DNA of 64,000 nucleotides, taken from the NCBI GenBank assembly GCA_029251375.1, contig JAQXDL010000049.1:496001-560000 (forward strand). Direction: 5' to 3'. Under the pieces are notes generated by a model. It had not been told where the DNA came from, did no database searches, and saw only the letters and a program-made list of their open reading frames with translations. The DNA comes from Pseudomonadales bacterium (lineage in GTDB: Bacteria; Pseudomonadota; Gammaproteobacteria; Pseudomonadales; Azotimanducaceae). Shown piece by piece: positions 52,330-60,825 of the stretch (its first letter is position 1; each line of letters begins with the position of its first letter). Made by a program: the position numbers and the translations under genes.

Positions 52330-53973
52330 TTAAGCTGTTCTCAAGTCTGGAAGCTTGTAGTTTTCAGCTTCCAAGCCGGCCCTAATGGTCTTTTTATCAA
52401 TCTTTCCTGTTGATGTGAGCGGAATGGAATCGACAAAAATGATTTCGTCCGGTAGCTGCCATTTAGCGAATATCTCAGCACAGTGCTCAATAATCAGCTC
52501 CTGTGTGACATTTGCACCTTCGAGCAGAATGACCATTGCAACTGGCCGTTCGTCCCACTTGGGGTGAGGTTGAGCAACAACTGCCGCCTGTAAGACGCCA
52601 TCCAAAGCGACGATATGATTTTCTAAATCAACGGATGAAATCCACTCACCACCTGATTTGATCAAATCCTTCGATCTGTCGGCAATAATGAGGTATTCCT
52701 CTGAGTCTATTTTCGCGACATCACCGGTTACCAGCCAACCGTCGTGAAACTTTTCAGGTTGTGGGTCATTGAAGTATTCTGACGCGATCCAAGGACCTCG
52801 AATAAGCAACTCGCCGACAGTGTCACCGTCATGGGGAAGTGGGTTCCACTGTTCGTCAAAAATTTCTATTTCCAAACCGGGCATAAGCAACCCTGCTTTG
52901 GCGATATTTTCGAACTGTTGATCCTCGGTTAGGCGTGTGTGAGAGCGCTTCGCAACTTTTCGAGATAGTGTGCCAAGAGGGTTCGTTTCTGTCATTCCCC
53001 AACCTTGAACCATTTCTACACCTAACTCCTCGAAGTACCATCGCATCATTGATACAGGTGGTGCTGAGCCGCCACAGGTGAGTCGCGACAGTTTTGAAAG
53101 ATCAATGTTCTTACCTTCATCTGATTCCATGATCGCTTTGATACCCTGCCAAATGGTCGGTACGCCGGCAGAAATGGTGACTTCCTCTTCCGCAATCAGT
53201 TTCACCAAGCGGGCAGGATCCATAAATTTGTGAGGCAAAACTTGTTTGCAACCCAGCATCGACGCAGCGAATGGTAGACCCCATCCCATCGCGTGGAACA
53301 TCGGCACGATGCCACAGAGCGAATCCAGTGCAGACAAACTCATTGCATCGGTTAAGCACTGTGCCATGGTATGTAGGTATGTCGAACGGTTGGTGTACAT
53401 GACACCTTTGGGTTTACCCGTTGTGCCACTGGTATAACAGAGCCCCATGGGCGCATTTTCGTCAATGACCGGCCATTCGTAACCAATCGGTTGGTCTGCA
53501 ATAAATGTTTCGTAGTCAACCTGATTTGGGAATGTGGATTCGCCACCATCGCCGTGGCGGCATACAATCAGTAGCTTCACCGTTGGTATCTTGTCGAGAA
53601 TGGGTTCAAGCAAAGGTAGTAGATCTTCGTCTGCAAAAATCACCTGATCTTCAGCATGATTAATGATGTATTGCAGATCGGTCGGCGAAAGGCGGATGTT
53701 AAGGGTGTGAAGCACAGCGCCCATTGATGGCACTGCTTGGTAGAGTTCAAGATGGCGATAGTTGTTCCACATGAAGCTAGCGACACGATCGCCGACTTTG
53801 ATGCCCAAGTCGCTTAAGGCGCCTGCGACTTGATTGGCGCGCTCCCAAGTGGTTTTCAATGTTTGCCGGTGAGTACCATTTTCAAGCAGGGTCACAATTT
53901 CTTCATTGGGGTCGAGTTTCGCGCCTCTACCAAGAATACGAGACATAAGAAGTGGTGTTTGCTGCATTGTCAT
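52330..53973 (-). CDS. Acyl-CoA synthetase, AlkK-like (medium-chain)
   Basis: Adenylate-forming enzyme of 547 aa. Seen: CYTSGTTGKPKGVMYTNRS near residues 187-205 (phosphate loop), GWGMTETNPLG near 334-344, LVTGDVAKIDSEEYLIIADR near residues 419-438, and STGKIDKKTIRAGL with the catalytic lysine near 529. Size and the GGSAPP and MGAVLHTLNIRL stretches resemble AlkK of Pseudomonas alkane clusters. It has a strong ribosome site (GGAGATCAAATC). It heads a four-gene minus-strand operon; with CYP153 elsewhere in the window it could activate the acids made by terminal oxidation. Confidence 0.92.
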   Translation of the reverse strand: MTMQQTPLLMSRILGRGAKLDPNEEIVTLLENGTHRQTLKTTWERANQVAGALSDLGIKVGDRVASFMWNNYRHLELYQAVPSMGAVLHTLNIRLSPTDLQYIINHAEDQVIFADEDLLPLLEPILDKIPTVKLLIVCRHGDGGESTFPNQVDYETFIADQPIGYEWPVIDENAPMGLCYTSGTTGKPKGVMYTNRSTYLHTMAQCLTDAMSLSALDSLCGIVPMFHAMGWGLPFAASMLGCKQVLPHKFMDPARLVKLIAEEEVTISAGVPTIWQGIKAIMESDEGKNIDLSKLSRLTCGGSAPPVSMMRWYFEELGVEMVQGWGMTETNPLGTLSRKVAKRSHTRLTEDQQFENIAKAGLLMPGLEIEIFDEQWNPLPHDGDTVGELLIRGPWIASEYFNDPQPEKFHDGWLVTGDVAKIDSEEYLIIADRSKDLIKSGGEWISSVDLENHIVALDGVLQAAVVAQPHPKWDERPVAMVILLEGANVTQELIIEHCAEIFAKWQLPDEIIFVDSIPLTSTGKIDKKTIRAGLEAENYKLPDLRTA

Positions 53974-54168
53974 GATTTGATCTCCTGAATTCGGGCGGCA
54001 AAAAAGGCGGTAAGGATAGCGGAAAATAGGTATAAAAACACGCCAGTTTCAAGGCAAGTTCTGCGTCGCAATCGTTGTTACATTTGTCGCCGTATGGGCT
54101 GCGGACAAGCGTTGCTTTGACCAGCGTATTGACGCACTATCCGGCGGTCGTTATTTTTAAATATTCTT

Positions 54169-55545
54169 ATGTCTGAAAAAAGTACCACTTCTGTCAGTGA
54201 CCGACTTAGTTGGAAAACGATTGTTGCTTACGGCGCGCCAGGCGTCGGCGTGGGCTATATGTACCTGCTGATCAATCTTTATATTATGAAGTTCTCAACC
54301 GATGTATTGCTCATCGCACCGTCGGTAATGGGCATCATTTTTGGCGTGTCACGGATATGGGATGCAGTGTCAGACCCGCTCGTTGGCTATGTTAGTGATC
54401 GCTCTAAGTTCGAAATTGGTCGCAGACGCTCTTGGCTATTAATCAGCATTATTCCAGTGTCGCTAGCTTTCGTCATGGTGTTCTCGCCGTTAAAAAGCCT
54501 CGAAGGCACTTGGCTAATCGCTTGGATGGCGGTGGGTGTTATCGGCTTTTATTCAGCTATGACAATTTTTATCGTGCCGCATCTCTCCCTTGGGGCAGAG
54601 CTCACGCCGAATTATCATGAGCGTAGCCGCTTGTACGGGCTGCGACATGTTGCCTACACACTGGGCTCGATCATCGCCTTGTTCAGTATGTATTTGTTAA
54701 CTGTTGCTGAAGTGGAAAGTGCGGATGCCGTCAGGACTAGGGCGTTTGAACTCAGTATTATTGCATCGATAGTGACAGCCTGCTTGATCAGCTATGCTGT
54801 GATTAATCTGCGGGAACGCAAGGATTTTCAAGGCAGAATAAACGAAAGCCCTTTTGGTGCATTTAAAGATGTTTGGTCAAATGTGCATGCTCGGCTCGTC
54901 TTGGTTGTGACGTTTGTCGAGAACATTGGCTCGGCGGCAATTGCGCTGCTAACGCTATATGTGGCCCAGTATGTCGTCGGCCGACCAGAATTGGCGGTTT
55001 TCATTATTCTTGCGTATATGGTTCCGTCGACTCTGTCGGTGCCACTTTGGGTACCTCTATCGCGGCGGTTCGGAAAAATTCGATTGTGGATGTTTTCGAT
55101 GATGCTGACCGGCATTTCATTTGGTTTCATGTTCGCCATGCCATTTATGGATCTCGCCGACAGAGCACCATTGATTTTCACCATGGCGATAACCGCAGGT
55201 CTAGCGGCCGGGTGCGGAGGAACGATTGCGCCTTCTATTCAATCGGACATCATCGATTACGATGAATATCTAACCGGTGAGCGAAAAGAAGGCTCTTATT
55301 TCGCTGCATTCAACTTTGCACAGAAGAGCGCGGTGGGCGTGATGATTCTGATCACGGGATTCGTTTTAGAGTTTTCGGGGTTTATACCCAATGTTGAGCA
55401 GACGCAACAGGTGCAGATCGCCATGGTATTCCTGTATGGGCTCTTGCCGCTGATCTGTTATTGCATAGGCACTTATATCTTCTCGAAGTTTTCTCTTGAT
55501 GAAAAGGCTTATTCAGCAATGAGAAAAGTTGTCGACAGTCGTTAA
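54169..55545 (+). CDS. MFS transporter, GPH (sugar:cation symporter) family
   Basis: Membrane protein of 458 aa with about twelve helices. Seen: RIWDAVSDPLVGYVSDRSKFEIGRR-type loop near residues 65-88, the GPH hallmark (D-x-x-x-D-P-x-x-G), and ERSRLYGLRHVAYTLGSIIAL near residues 150-170. Family members carry sugars, glucuronides or dipeptide-like compounds with Na+ or H+; no sugar enzymes are nearby, and related proteins exist in lipid- and steroid-degrading bacteria. No clear ribosome site before the ATG. It is divergent from the acyl-CoA synthetase operon. Confidence 0.85.
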   Translation: MSEKSTTSVSDRLSWKTIVAYGAPGVGVGYMYLLINLYIMKFSTDVLLIAPSVMGIIFGVSRIWDAVSDPLVGYVSDRSKFEIGRRRSWLLISIIPVSLAFVMVFSPLKSLEGTWLIAWMAVGVIGFYSAMTIFIVPHLSLGAELTPNYHERSRLYGLRHVAYTLGSIIALFSMYLLTVAEVESADAVRTRAFELSIIASIVTACLISYAVINLRERKDFQGRINESPFGAFKDVWSNVHARLVLVVTFVENIGSAAIALLTLYVAQYVVGRPELAVFIILAYMVPSTLSVPLWVPLSRRFGKIRLWMFSMMLTGISFGFMFAMPFMDLADRAPLIFTMAITAGLAAGCGGTIAPSIQSDIIDYDEYLTGERKEGSYFAAFNFAQKSAVGVMILITGFVLEFSGFIPNVEQTQQVQIAMVFLYGLLPLICYCIGTYIFSKFSLDEKAYSAMRKVVDSR

Positions 55546-55628
55546 GCACGCTCTAAATCAAACGGATCCGCTCTAATATTTGAGTTTGGCTTTTGCGAGA
55601 TTGGGTTTTTTGAGGTTAGCTTTGTGAA

Positions 55629-56516
55629 CTAACCCTTACGACGAACGCGTCGATGGTGCAGGGTTGCTTCTGTTGTAAAGATGATCAATGCACACCAAAT
55701 ACACGCGAAGGTCACAAACCTGTCCAGACCGAACGGTTCATGGTAAATCGTTACCGCGATAATGAGCGATATTGACGGTGCAAGGTATTGAAACATACCG
55801 ATGACGGTCAACGATAAACGTGTCACGGCGGCGGCAAAGCAAAGTAATGGAAACGAGGTGACGAGCCCACCCATAATCAATAAAACGTTAGTACTCATAT
55901 CCACTGCGCCGAACTTCATATCGCCAGAACTGTGAAGCCACCACAAACCGATCAACGCGACGGGGCTGGCAATAATGGTCTCAACAGCCAGTCCGGCAAC
56001 GGAATGTAGATTTAAATTCTTCCTAATTAGTCCGTAAAAACCAAAACTGAATGCAAGCGCGAGTGATATCCAAGGTATCGCGCCAAAGTAAAATAGTTGG
56101 AAGCCTATACCGATGCCAACAATGCCAATCGCAACCCATTGCAGGGGTCTTAGTCGTTCAGAAAGAAAAATCATACCTAGAAAGACACTGACAAGAGGGT
56201 TGATAAAATAGCCGAGACTCGTTTCGACAATATTGTTGTCCAGTATCGCGTAGATAAAGATCAACCAGTTTGTTGCCAGCAATGCCGAGGTTAAAGCTAG
56301 GCTCGCGAGTACCTTTGGTTTGACTCGTAATTTGTCGATATTGCCTGTGTAAACAAGAATTGCTAGCAATAGAATGATCGACCACAGTACCCGGTGAATA
56401 AGGATCTCTGAGGCACTGACGTGGTTCAAGAATTTGAAGTAAATTGGTACGACACCCCAGAAGATATAGGCCGATAAAGCAAAATAGGCCCCCTGTAGGG
56501 TTCTTGAATCAAACAC
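55629..56516 (-). CDS. rarD: EamA-family transporter RarD
   Basis: Membrane protein of 295 aa with ten predicted helices in two EamA halves. ALSAYIFWGVVPIYFKFLNHVSA near residues 13-35 and ETSLGYFINPLVSVFLGMIFLSERL near residues 97-121 are typical of RarD. Chloramphenicol-sensitive protein annotation is traditional; the natural substrate is not known. It is monocistronic and divergent from the MBL-fold gene. Confidence 0.92.
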   Translation of the reverse strand: MFDSRTLQGAYFALSAYIFWGVVPIYFKFLNHVSASEILIHRVLWSIILLLAILVYTGNIDKLRVKPKVLASLALTSALLATNWLIFIYAILDNNIVETSLGYFINPLVSVFLGMIFLSERLRPLQWVAIGIVGIGIGFQLFYFGAIPWISLALAFSFGFYGLIRKNLNLHSVAGLAVETIIASPVALIGLWWLHSSGDMKFGAVDMSTNVLLIMGGLVTSFPLLCFAAAVTRLSLTVIGMFQYLAPSISLIIAVTIYHEPFGLDRFVTFACIWCALIIFTTEATLHHRRVRRKG

Positions 56517-56703
56517 GTTGTTCTCCGCTATAAAATAAAGACGAGCAATGACGCCTCGTTTCTTCGGGGTGTCTAATGCGGGGCACTGTATAGCCGGATT
56601 TGTTCATTAGCAAGAAACCTGTCCTGCCAGAGTTGCATTTTGGCATTTCAAAATTTTCATACAGATGCTTCAATGAACGCTCATTAATGTCGGAGTCTAG
56701 GAT

Positions 56704-57606
56704 ATGGTTTGGGTTACGCGAGTCGGTTTGGCATTGGTTGTGATTATTACTGTGTTTGCAGCCTATCTATTTACGGCGGTTCGATCCTTGGAGGTCGAGA
56801 AGCTATCGGATGATTTACATGTGCTGTTTGGCATGGGAGGTAATGTTGCCGTGCTTAATACAGCAGACGGCACCGTCATTGTCGATACCATGACCTTTGA
56901 GATGCAGGGTGATCGAATCAAAGAGGTTGCCATGGAGTTAACGGGTAAACCTGTGATTGCCGTGATCAATAGCCATTATCACTTGGACCATACCCACGGT
57001 AACCCAGCCTTCGATCCGGGTGTAAGAGTGGTGTCCACGGAACGAACGCTGCACCATCTAAAACAGTTGGACAGTGAACACTTTGCTGATGCTCCACATA
57101 CGATGCCAAACGAAACATTCTCTGGCGTGCATCGATTAGTTTTTGGCGACAAACACTTACAGTTAGTGTCACCTGGTTTAGGCCATACAGATGGTGATCT
57201 TGTGGTCGTGTTTGAAGAAGAAGGTGTGATCCACATGGGCGACCTGCTTTTCAATGGCCATTATCCAAATATCGATCTTGAAGCCGGCGGCTCTGTTAAA
57301 GCCTGGCCAGCAACGCTAGAGCGGACCCTACAACTAACATTTGATCGGGTTATTCCTGGTCATGGTCCTGTTACAGATAGAGCGGGCATTCGACAGTTTC
57401 AGCGTTTTATGGCGCAGCTCGGGCAAATTGGTCAAGCGTCTGTTGATAATTCGATGAGCCTTGAAGAAACTTTGAAAACCGATCTGTTAACCGAAGACGC
57501 CGGTTACGAAGAAATTAAAATGGTAGTGCCGATTGGCTTGGATCGTCCCTTCGTGATCACACGCGCATGGGAAGAAGCTAATGGTAAGATAACGCCGCGT
57601 AAGTAA
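56704..57606 (+). CDS. Metallo-beta-lactamase fold hydrolase, membrane-anchored or exported
   Basis: Protein of 300 aa with an N-terminal hydrophobic segment (VGLALVVIITVFAAYLF, residues 7-23) acting as anchor or signal peptide. The metal motif HYHLDH is at residues 91-96 (H91, H93, D95, H96); GHTDGDLVVV near residues 160-169 and IPGHGPV near residues 219-225 supply the other ligands. It looks like the SoxH/quinoprotein relay-like subgroup of MBL hydrolases, with no defined substrate. A hairpin (ACGCCGC / GCGGCGT) overlaps its stop codon. Confidence 0.85.
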   Translation: MVWVTRVGLALVVIITVFAAYLFTAVRSLEVEKLSDDLHVLFGMGGNVAVLNTADGTVIVDTMTFEMQGDRIKEVAMELTGKPVIAVINSHYHLDHTHGNPAFDPGVRVVSTERTLHHLKQLDSEHFADAPHTMPNETFSGVHRLVFGDKHLQLVSPGLGHTDGDLVVVFEEEGVIHMGDLLFNGHYPNIDLEAGGSVKAWPATLERTLQLTFDRVIPGHGPVTDRAGIRQFQRFMAQLGQIGQASVDNSMSLEETLKTDLLTEDAGYEEIKMVVPIGLDRPFVITRAWEEANGKITPRK

Positions 57607-57671
57607 TGCGGCGTATCTAATGGCGTGGTATCAGTGCCAGTCGTATTCGAACACCGGGGTGTGAAGTAATT

Positions 57672-57710
57672 GCTTGAGAATCTTTGGTTGATTCTCAAGC
57701 TTTGTTATTC
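57672..57710 (+). terminator. Intrinsic terminator of the MBL-fold gene
   Basis: Perfect 11-bp stem GCTTGAGAATC / GATTCTCAAGC with a 7-nt loop, followed by TTTGTTATT. Confidence 0.85.
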
Positions 57711-57760
57711 AGACTTAGTGATGAGAGCGGGCGTTCTAGTCTAGCGCTTTTTATTACGGA

Positions 57761-58834
57761 CTATTGACTCGTTAACCGAGCCACCGCTTCAGCGGATTGA
57801 TCAAGTGAAAGCTTGATCCTTTCTCTTAAGCCTTCTAGATCGACACCTTCGGTACTTTTCTGGCCAGCCATATAGCGAGCATAGACGCCGTGAACAATGG
57901 CGGCGGTTTTCCAACGGTTGAAACCAATATAGTAGTCAAGTTGGCTCAAGTCTCTGCCGGTGCGTGCAGCGTAACGATCCGCGAGTGCAAGACGGCCTGG
58001 GAAACCCGGCGGCGATGTCGCGGCTTCAGGGTTAGGCGGCAAGGGATCTGACGGATCAGACCACTGATTAAGCGCGTAGGCTAAATCCGCGAGCGGGTCA
58101 CCTAAGGTGGAGATTTCCCAGTCGACAACTGCGGCGATGAGGGCGTCGGGACCAGTTAATGTATTGTGAAAACCATAGTCACCATGGACAACTCTGGCCA
58201 TGCCTTGGTCTGGCATATTGTTGAGGAAAAAATCTTTGAGCTCGTGTGCTCTGGGATCATCGTACTGAGCGGGCTCGACCGACGAGGTCCAGGATCTGTA
58301 CCAAGTCTTTAGCTGTCGACCAACATAGTTTTCTTTTTTACCCAGATCGCCTAGACCAATTTCATCAGGGTCGAGTGAATGCAAATCTGCCAGAACATCG
58401 ATGTAGGAATGCGCAAGTTGCGTACGCTTGTCTTCAGGGACCCATTCCATTGTGTGTTCTGCATTGTAAAGCGGTCGTCCATCGATCATACCCATGACGT
58501 AAAACCACGCGCCTGTTACGTCTGGGTCTTCGCAAAAACCAATCGCCTCCGGAACCGGCACGCTAGTTGGACCCAATGATGAGATAAGTGCCCATTCGCG
58601 ACCCATGTCATGTGCCTTGGGTAGTAATACGCCCTGCGGCGGACGTCTAATCACAGCTTGTTTGCCGTTTACGTCTTCAATGCGATAGGTCAGATTTGAA
58701 TGGCCGCCCTCTAAGCGAAACCATTTAAACGGTGGTGTGATCTTGTCCGTATTTTCAGATATCCATTTTTCTACGGCTGCCACGTCATAGCCTTCAGGGT
58801 TCTCGTCGTGCTGTTCTTGTTGTTCGTCTGTCAT
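57761..58834 (-). CDS. Phosphotransferase family protein (APH fold, ACAD10-like), second copy
   Basis: Kinase-like protein of 357 aa. Seen: RLEGGHSNLTYRIEDVNGK near residues 41-59, RVVHGDYGFHNTL near residues 214-226 (catalytic HGD), and DWEISTLGDPLADLAYALNQW near 238-258 with the metal-binding aspartate. The pattern is that of the 30340-31359 protein, so the two are paralogues in the family near the 4-hydroxyacyl-CoA kinase domain of ACAD10. It stands alone, with no co-transcribed dehydrogenase. Confidence 0.88.
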   Translation of the reverse strand: MTDEQQEQHDENPEGYDVAAVEKWISENTDKITPPFKWFRLEGGHSNLTYRIEDVNGKQAVIRRPPQGVLLPKAHDMGREWALISSLGPTSVPVPEAIGFCEDPDVTGAWFYVMGMIDGRPLYNAEHTMEWVPEDKRTQLAHSYIDVLADLHSLDPDEIGLGDLGKKENYVGRQLKTWYRSWTSSVEPAQYDDPRAHELKDFFLNNMPDQGMARVVHGDYGFHNTLTGPDALIAAVVDWEISTLGDPLADLAYALNQWSDPSDPLPPNPEAATSPPGFPGRLALADRYAARTGRDLSQLDYYIGFNRWKTAAIVHGVYARYMAGQKSTEGVDLEGLRERIKLSLDQSAEAVARLTSQ

Positions 58835-59194
58835 TACGTTTTCTACCTATGTCGATATTTAATCGATGATCGCATTTAAACTGTGATCGGCTAATGCGTT
58901 GATAGACTCATTTCTATCAGATTCAGGCTGGATAAACTACGCACATGAGCGCACCTGCTTATGGCCTCAATTATAAATGAAGCGTGACACAAAAGCATTG
59001 TCGAGACGTCGCTTGATTGTGGCCTACTGTTGAGAAGTGTTTTGGGCTTGCTATATCTTCGAGCAATATGGATTCACTATCTGGATTAGCTATCTGGATT
59101 AGCTAACTGAATTGCCTAGCTATGCGAGTCGTATTTCAATTGATACTATCGATCGGACTAATCATTGCCATATGACACAAAGAGGACACACTAA
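58835..59194. other. Intergenic region with 13-nt repeat, upstream of an aldolase operon
   Basis: 360 nt. No gene is seen. A tandem repeat (59077-59115) lies about 80-120 nt before the aldolase start. No clear -10/-35 pair was assigned. Confidence 0.5.
59077..59115. repeat. Tandem repeat, 13-nt unit, three copies
   Basis: CTATCTGGATTAG twice, followed by CTAACTGAATTG. Confidence 0.85.
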
Positions 59195-59989
59195 ATGAGA
59201 CCAAATCATGTATTGCGCGCATGGCGAGAGGGTGGACAGACAGTGGGTGGTTGGCTGTCGGTGGGCAACGCATTTACAGCGGAATCGATGGCCCATGTCG
59301 GCTTTGATTGGTTGTGCATCGATATGCAACACGGCTTGATTGATTATCAGGATGTGAAGGTTATGTTACCGGCGATATCGACAACCAATGTTATGCCTAT
59401 CGTCCGCGTACCTTGGAACGAACCCTATGAGATCATGAAGGTGTTGGATGCCGGTGCCTATGGCGTGATTGTGCCGCTAATTAATAATCGAGCTGAAGCA
59501 GAAAAAGCGGTATCAGCCTGTCGTTATCCACCACAGGGCATGCGTTCGTTTGGACCTGTGCGAGCAGCCATGTATGGAGGCGGCAATTATGCCGGTGAAG
59601 CTAATAATGAAATTGCCTGTATCGCCATGATTGAGACAGCTGAGGGTATTGAGAATATTGATGAAATAGCCGCAACGCCGGGCCTTGATGCGATCTATAT
59701 TGGTCCGTCGGACCTTGGTTACGGACTCGGTCTTGGACCCATGGCATTTGAAGATCCAAAACATAAAGAAACCGTTGCGATGATTCTCGCTGCCTGTAAA
59801 AAAGCCGGCATAGGGGCTGGCATTCATACCGGTAGTCTCGACTACACAAAGCGATATCTCGAGATGGGATTCAATATGGTGACCTTAGGCACCGACAGCG
59901 CTTTTATGGGCAGACTCGCAAGACAAGAGCTGAAACAAGCCCGTGGCGACAGTGGTTTAGATCCAGTTGAGTCGACCGGCTACAACTAG
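59195..59989 (+). CDS. HpcH/HpaI-family aldolase
   Basis: Class II aldolase of 264 aa. Seen: WLCIDMQHGLIDYQD near residues 45-59 (substrate loop with H), VPWNEPYEIMKVLDAGAYGVIVP, MIETAEGIENIDEIA near residues 146-160 with the metal glutamate, and IGPSDLGYGLG near residues 168-178 with the second metal ligand. The family makes or splits a hydroxy-keto acid into pyruvate plus an aldehyde. AGAGGACACAC is a good ribosome site. It starts the operon with RraA-like, GMC and TPP enzymes, so it probably cleaves a product of the same route. Confidence 0.92.
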   Translation: MRPNHVLRAWREGGQTVGGWLSVGNAFTAESMAHVGFDWLCIDMQHGLIDYQDVKVMLPAISTTNVMPIVRVPWNEPYEIMKVLDAGAYGVIVPLINNRAEAEKAVSACRYPPQGMRSFGPVRAAMYGGGNYAGEANNEIACIAMIETAEGIENIDEIAATPGLDAIYIGPSDLGYGLGLGPMAFEDPKHKETVAMILAACKKAGIGAGIHTGSLDYTKRYLEMGFNMVTLGTDSAFMGRLARQELKQARGDSGLDPVESTGYN

Positions 59990-60065
59990 CATATGACTAA
60001 ACGCTTGTTGCACCTAACCTAAGCAATATAACGAACCTATGTGGAACTACACAGGATAAAAACTC

Positions 60066-60758
60066 ATGAGCGAAACAATTTCGCAAGCAACAATTGACGC
60101 ATTGAAATCTCTGGACACCCCGACAGTGTGTAATGCGCTCGAGGTGGTTGATCCAAGTCGGCGGGCTCGGGGTTTTAACGTTAAACCTTTGGTATGTGCC
60201 CACCCTAAGCTGCCCTCTGTTGTTGCTTATGCGCGTACCGCAAGAATTAGGTCAACGCATAAGTCGGCAAAGCCGCAGGACAGTGTTGGTTACTACACCT
60301 ATATCGCTGAGGGCGGTCCGATACCCAGTGTCGTGATTGTCCAAGACCTTGATGAGAATCCCGGTTATGGCGCGCTCTGGGGTGAAGTGAATACCAATGT
60401 GCATTATGGTTTGGGATGCCAAGGCGTTATCACCAACGGTAGTATTCGTGATATCCCTGATTCACAGCCCAAGTTTCAAATGCTCGCGGGTATGATCAAT
60501 CCATCCCATGCCTGGGTCCAAGTACTCGATTGGGGCTGCAGCGTCAATGTGCATGGCATGGAAGTTGATCATGGCGATCTTGTGCATGCGGACATGCATG
60601 GAGCGGTAGTGATACCTATGCAAAGTGCGCAGGCCATCATCGAAGAGGCAGCGAAGATTATGGCACGAGAAAAGGTGTTAATTACTGCCGCGCAGCAACC
60701 CGGTTTTAACATGGAAAAAATGCAACAAGCTTGGGCTGGTATGGCAGAGATTCATTGA
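60066..60758 (+). CDS. RraA-family protein (HMG/CHA aldolase or decarboxylase type)
   Basis: Protein of 230 aa. Seen: LDTPTVCNAL near residues 17-26, EGGPIPSVVIVQDLDENPGYGALWGEV near residues 78-104 (split over two strands) and GVITNGSIRDIPD near residues 119-131, the (G/N)x3(D/N)GxxRD motif that binds metal and substrate in HMG/4-carboxy-4-hydroxy-2-oxoadipate aldolases. Real RraA, the RNase E inhibitor, is shorter and lacks the operon context. Next to an HpaI aldolase it is most likely a keto-acid aldolase or decarboxylase. Confidence 0.88.
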   Translation: MSETISQATIDALKSLDTPTVCNALEVVDPSRRARGFNVKPLVCAHPKLPSVVAYARTARIRSTHKSAKPQDSVGYYTYIAEGGPIPSVVIVQDLDENPGYGALWGEVNTNVHYGLGCQGVITNGSIRDIPDSQPKFQMLAGMINPSHAWVQVLDWGCSVNVHGMEVDHGDLVHADMHGAVVIPMQSAQAIIEEAAKIMAREKVLITAAQQPGFNMEKMQQAWAGMAEIH

Positions 60759-60825
60759 ACCTAACGCTATTAAGTCGACTGTCTGATAAAGGCCATAGTA
60801 AAAATTTGTCATAGGAATTTAAATC

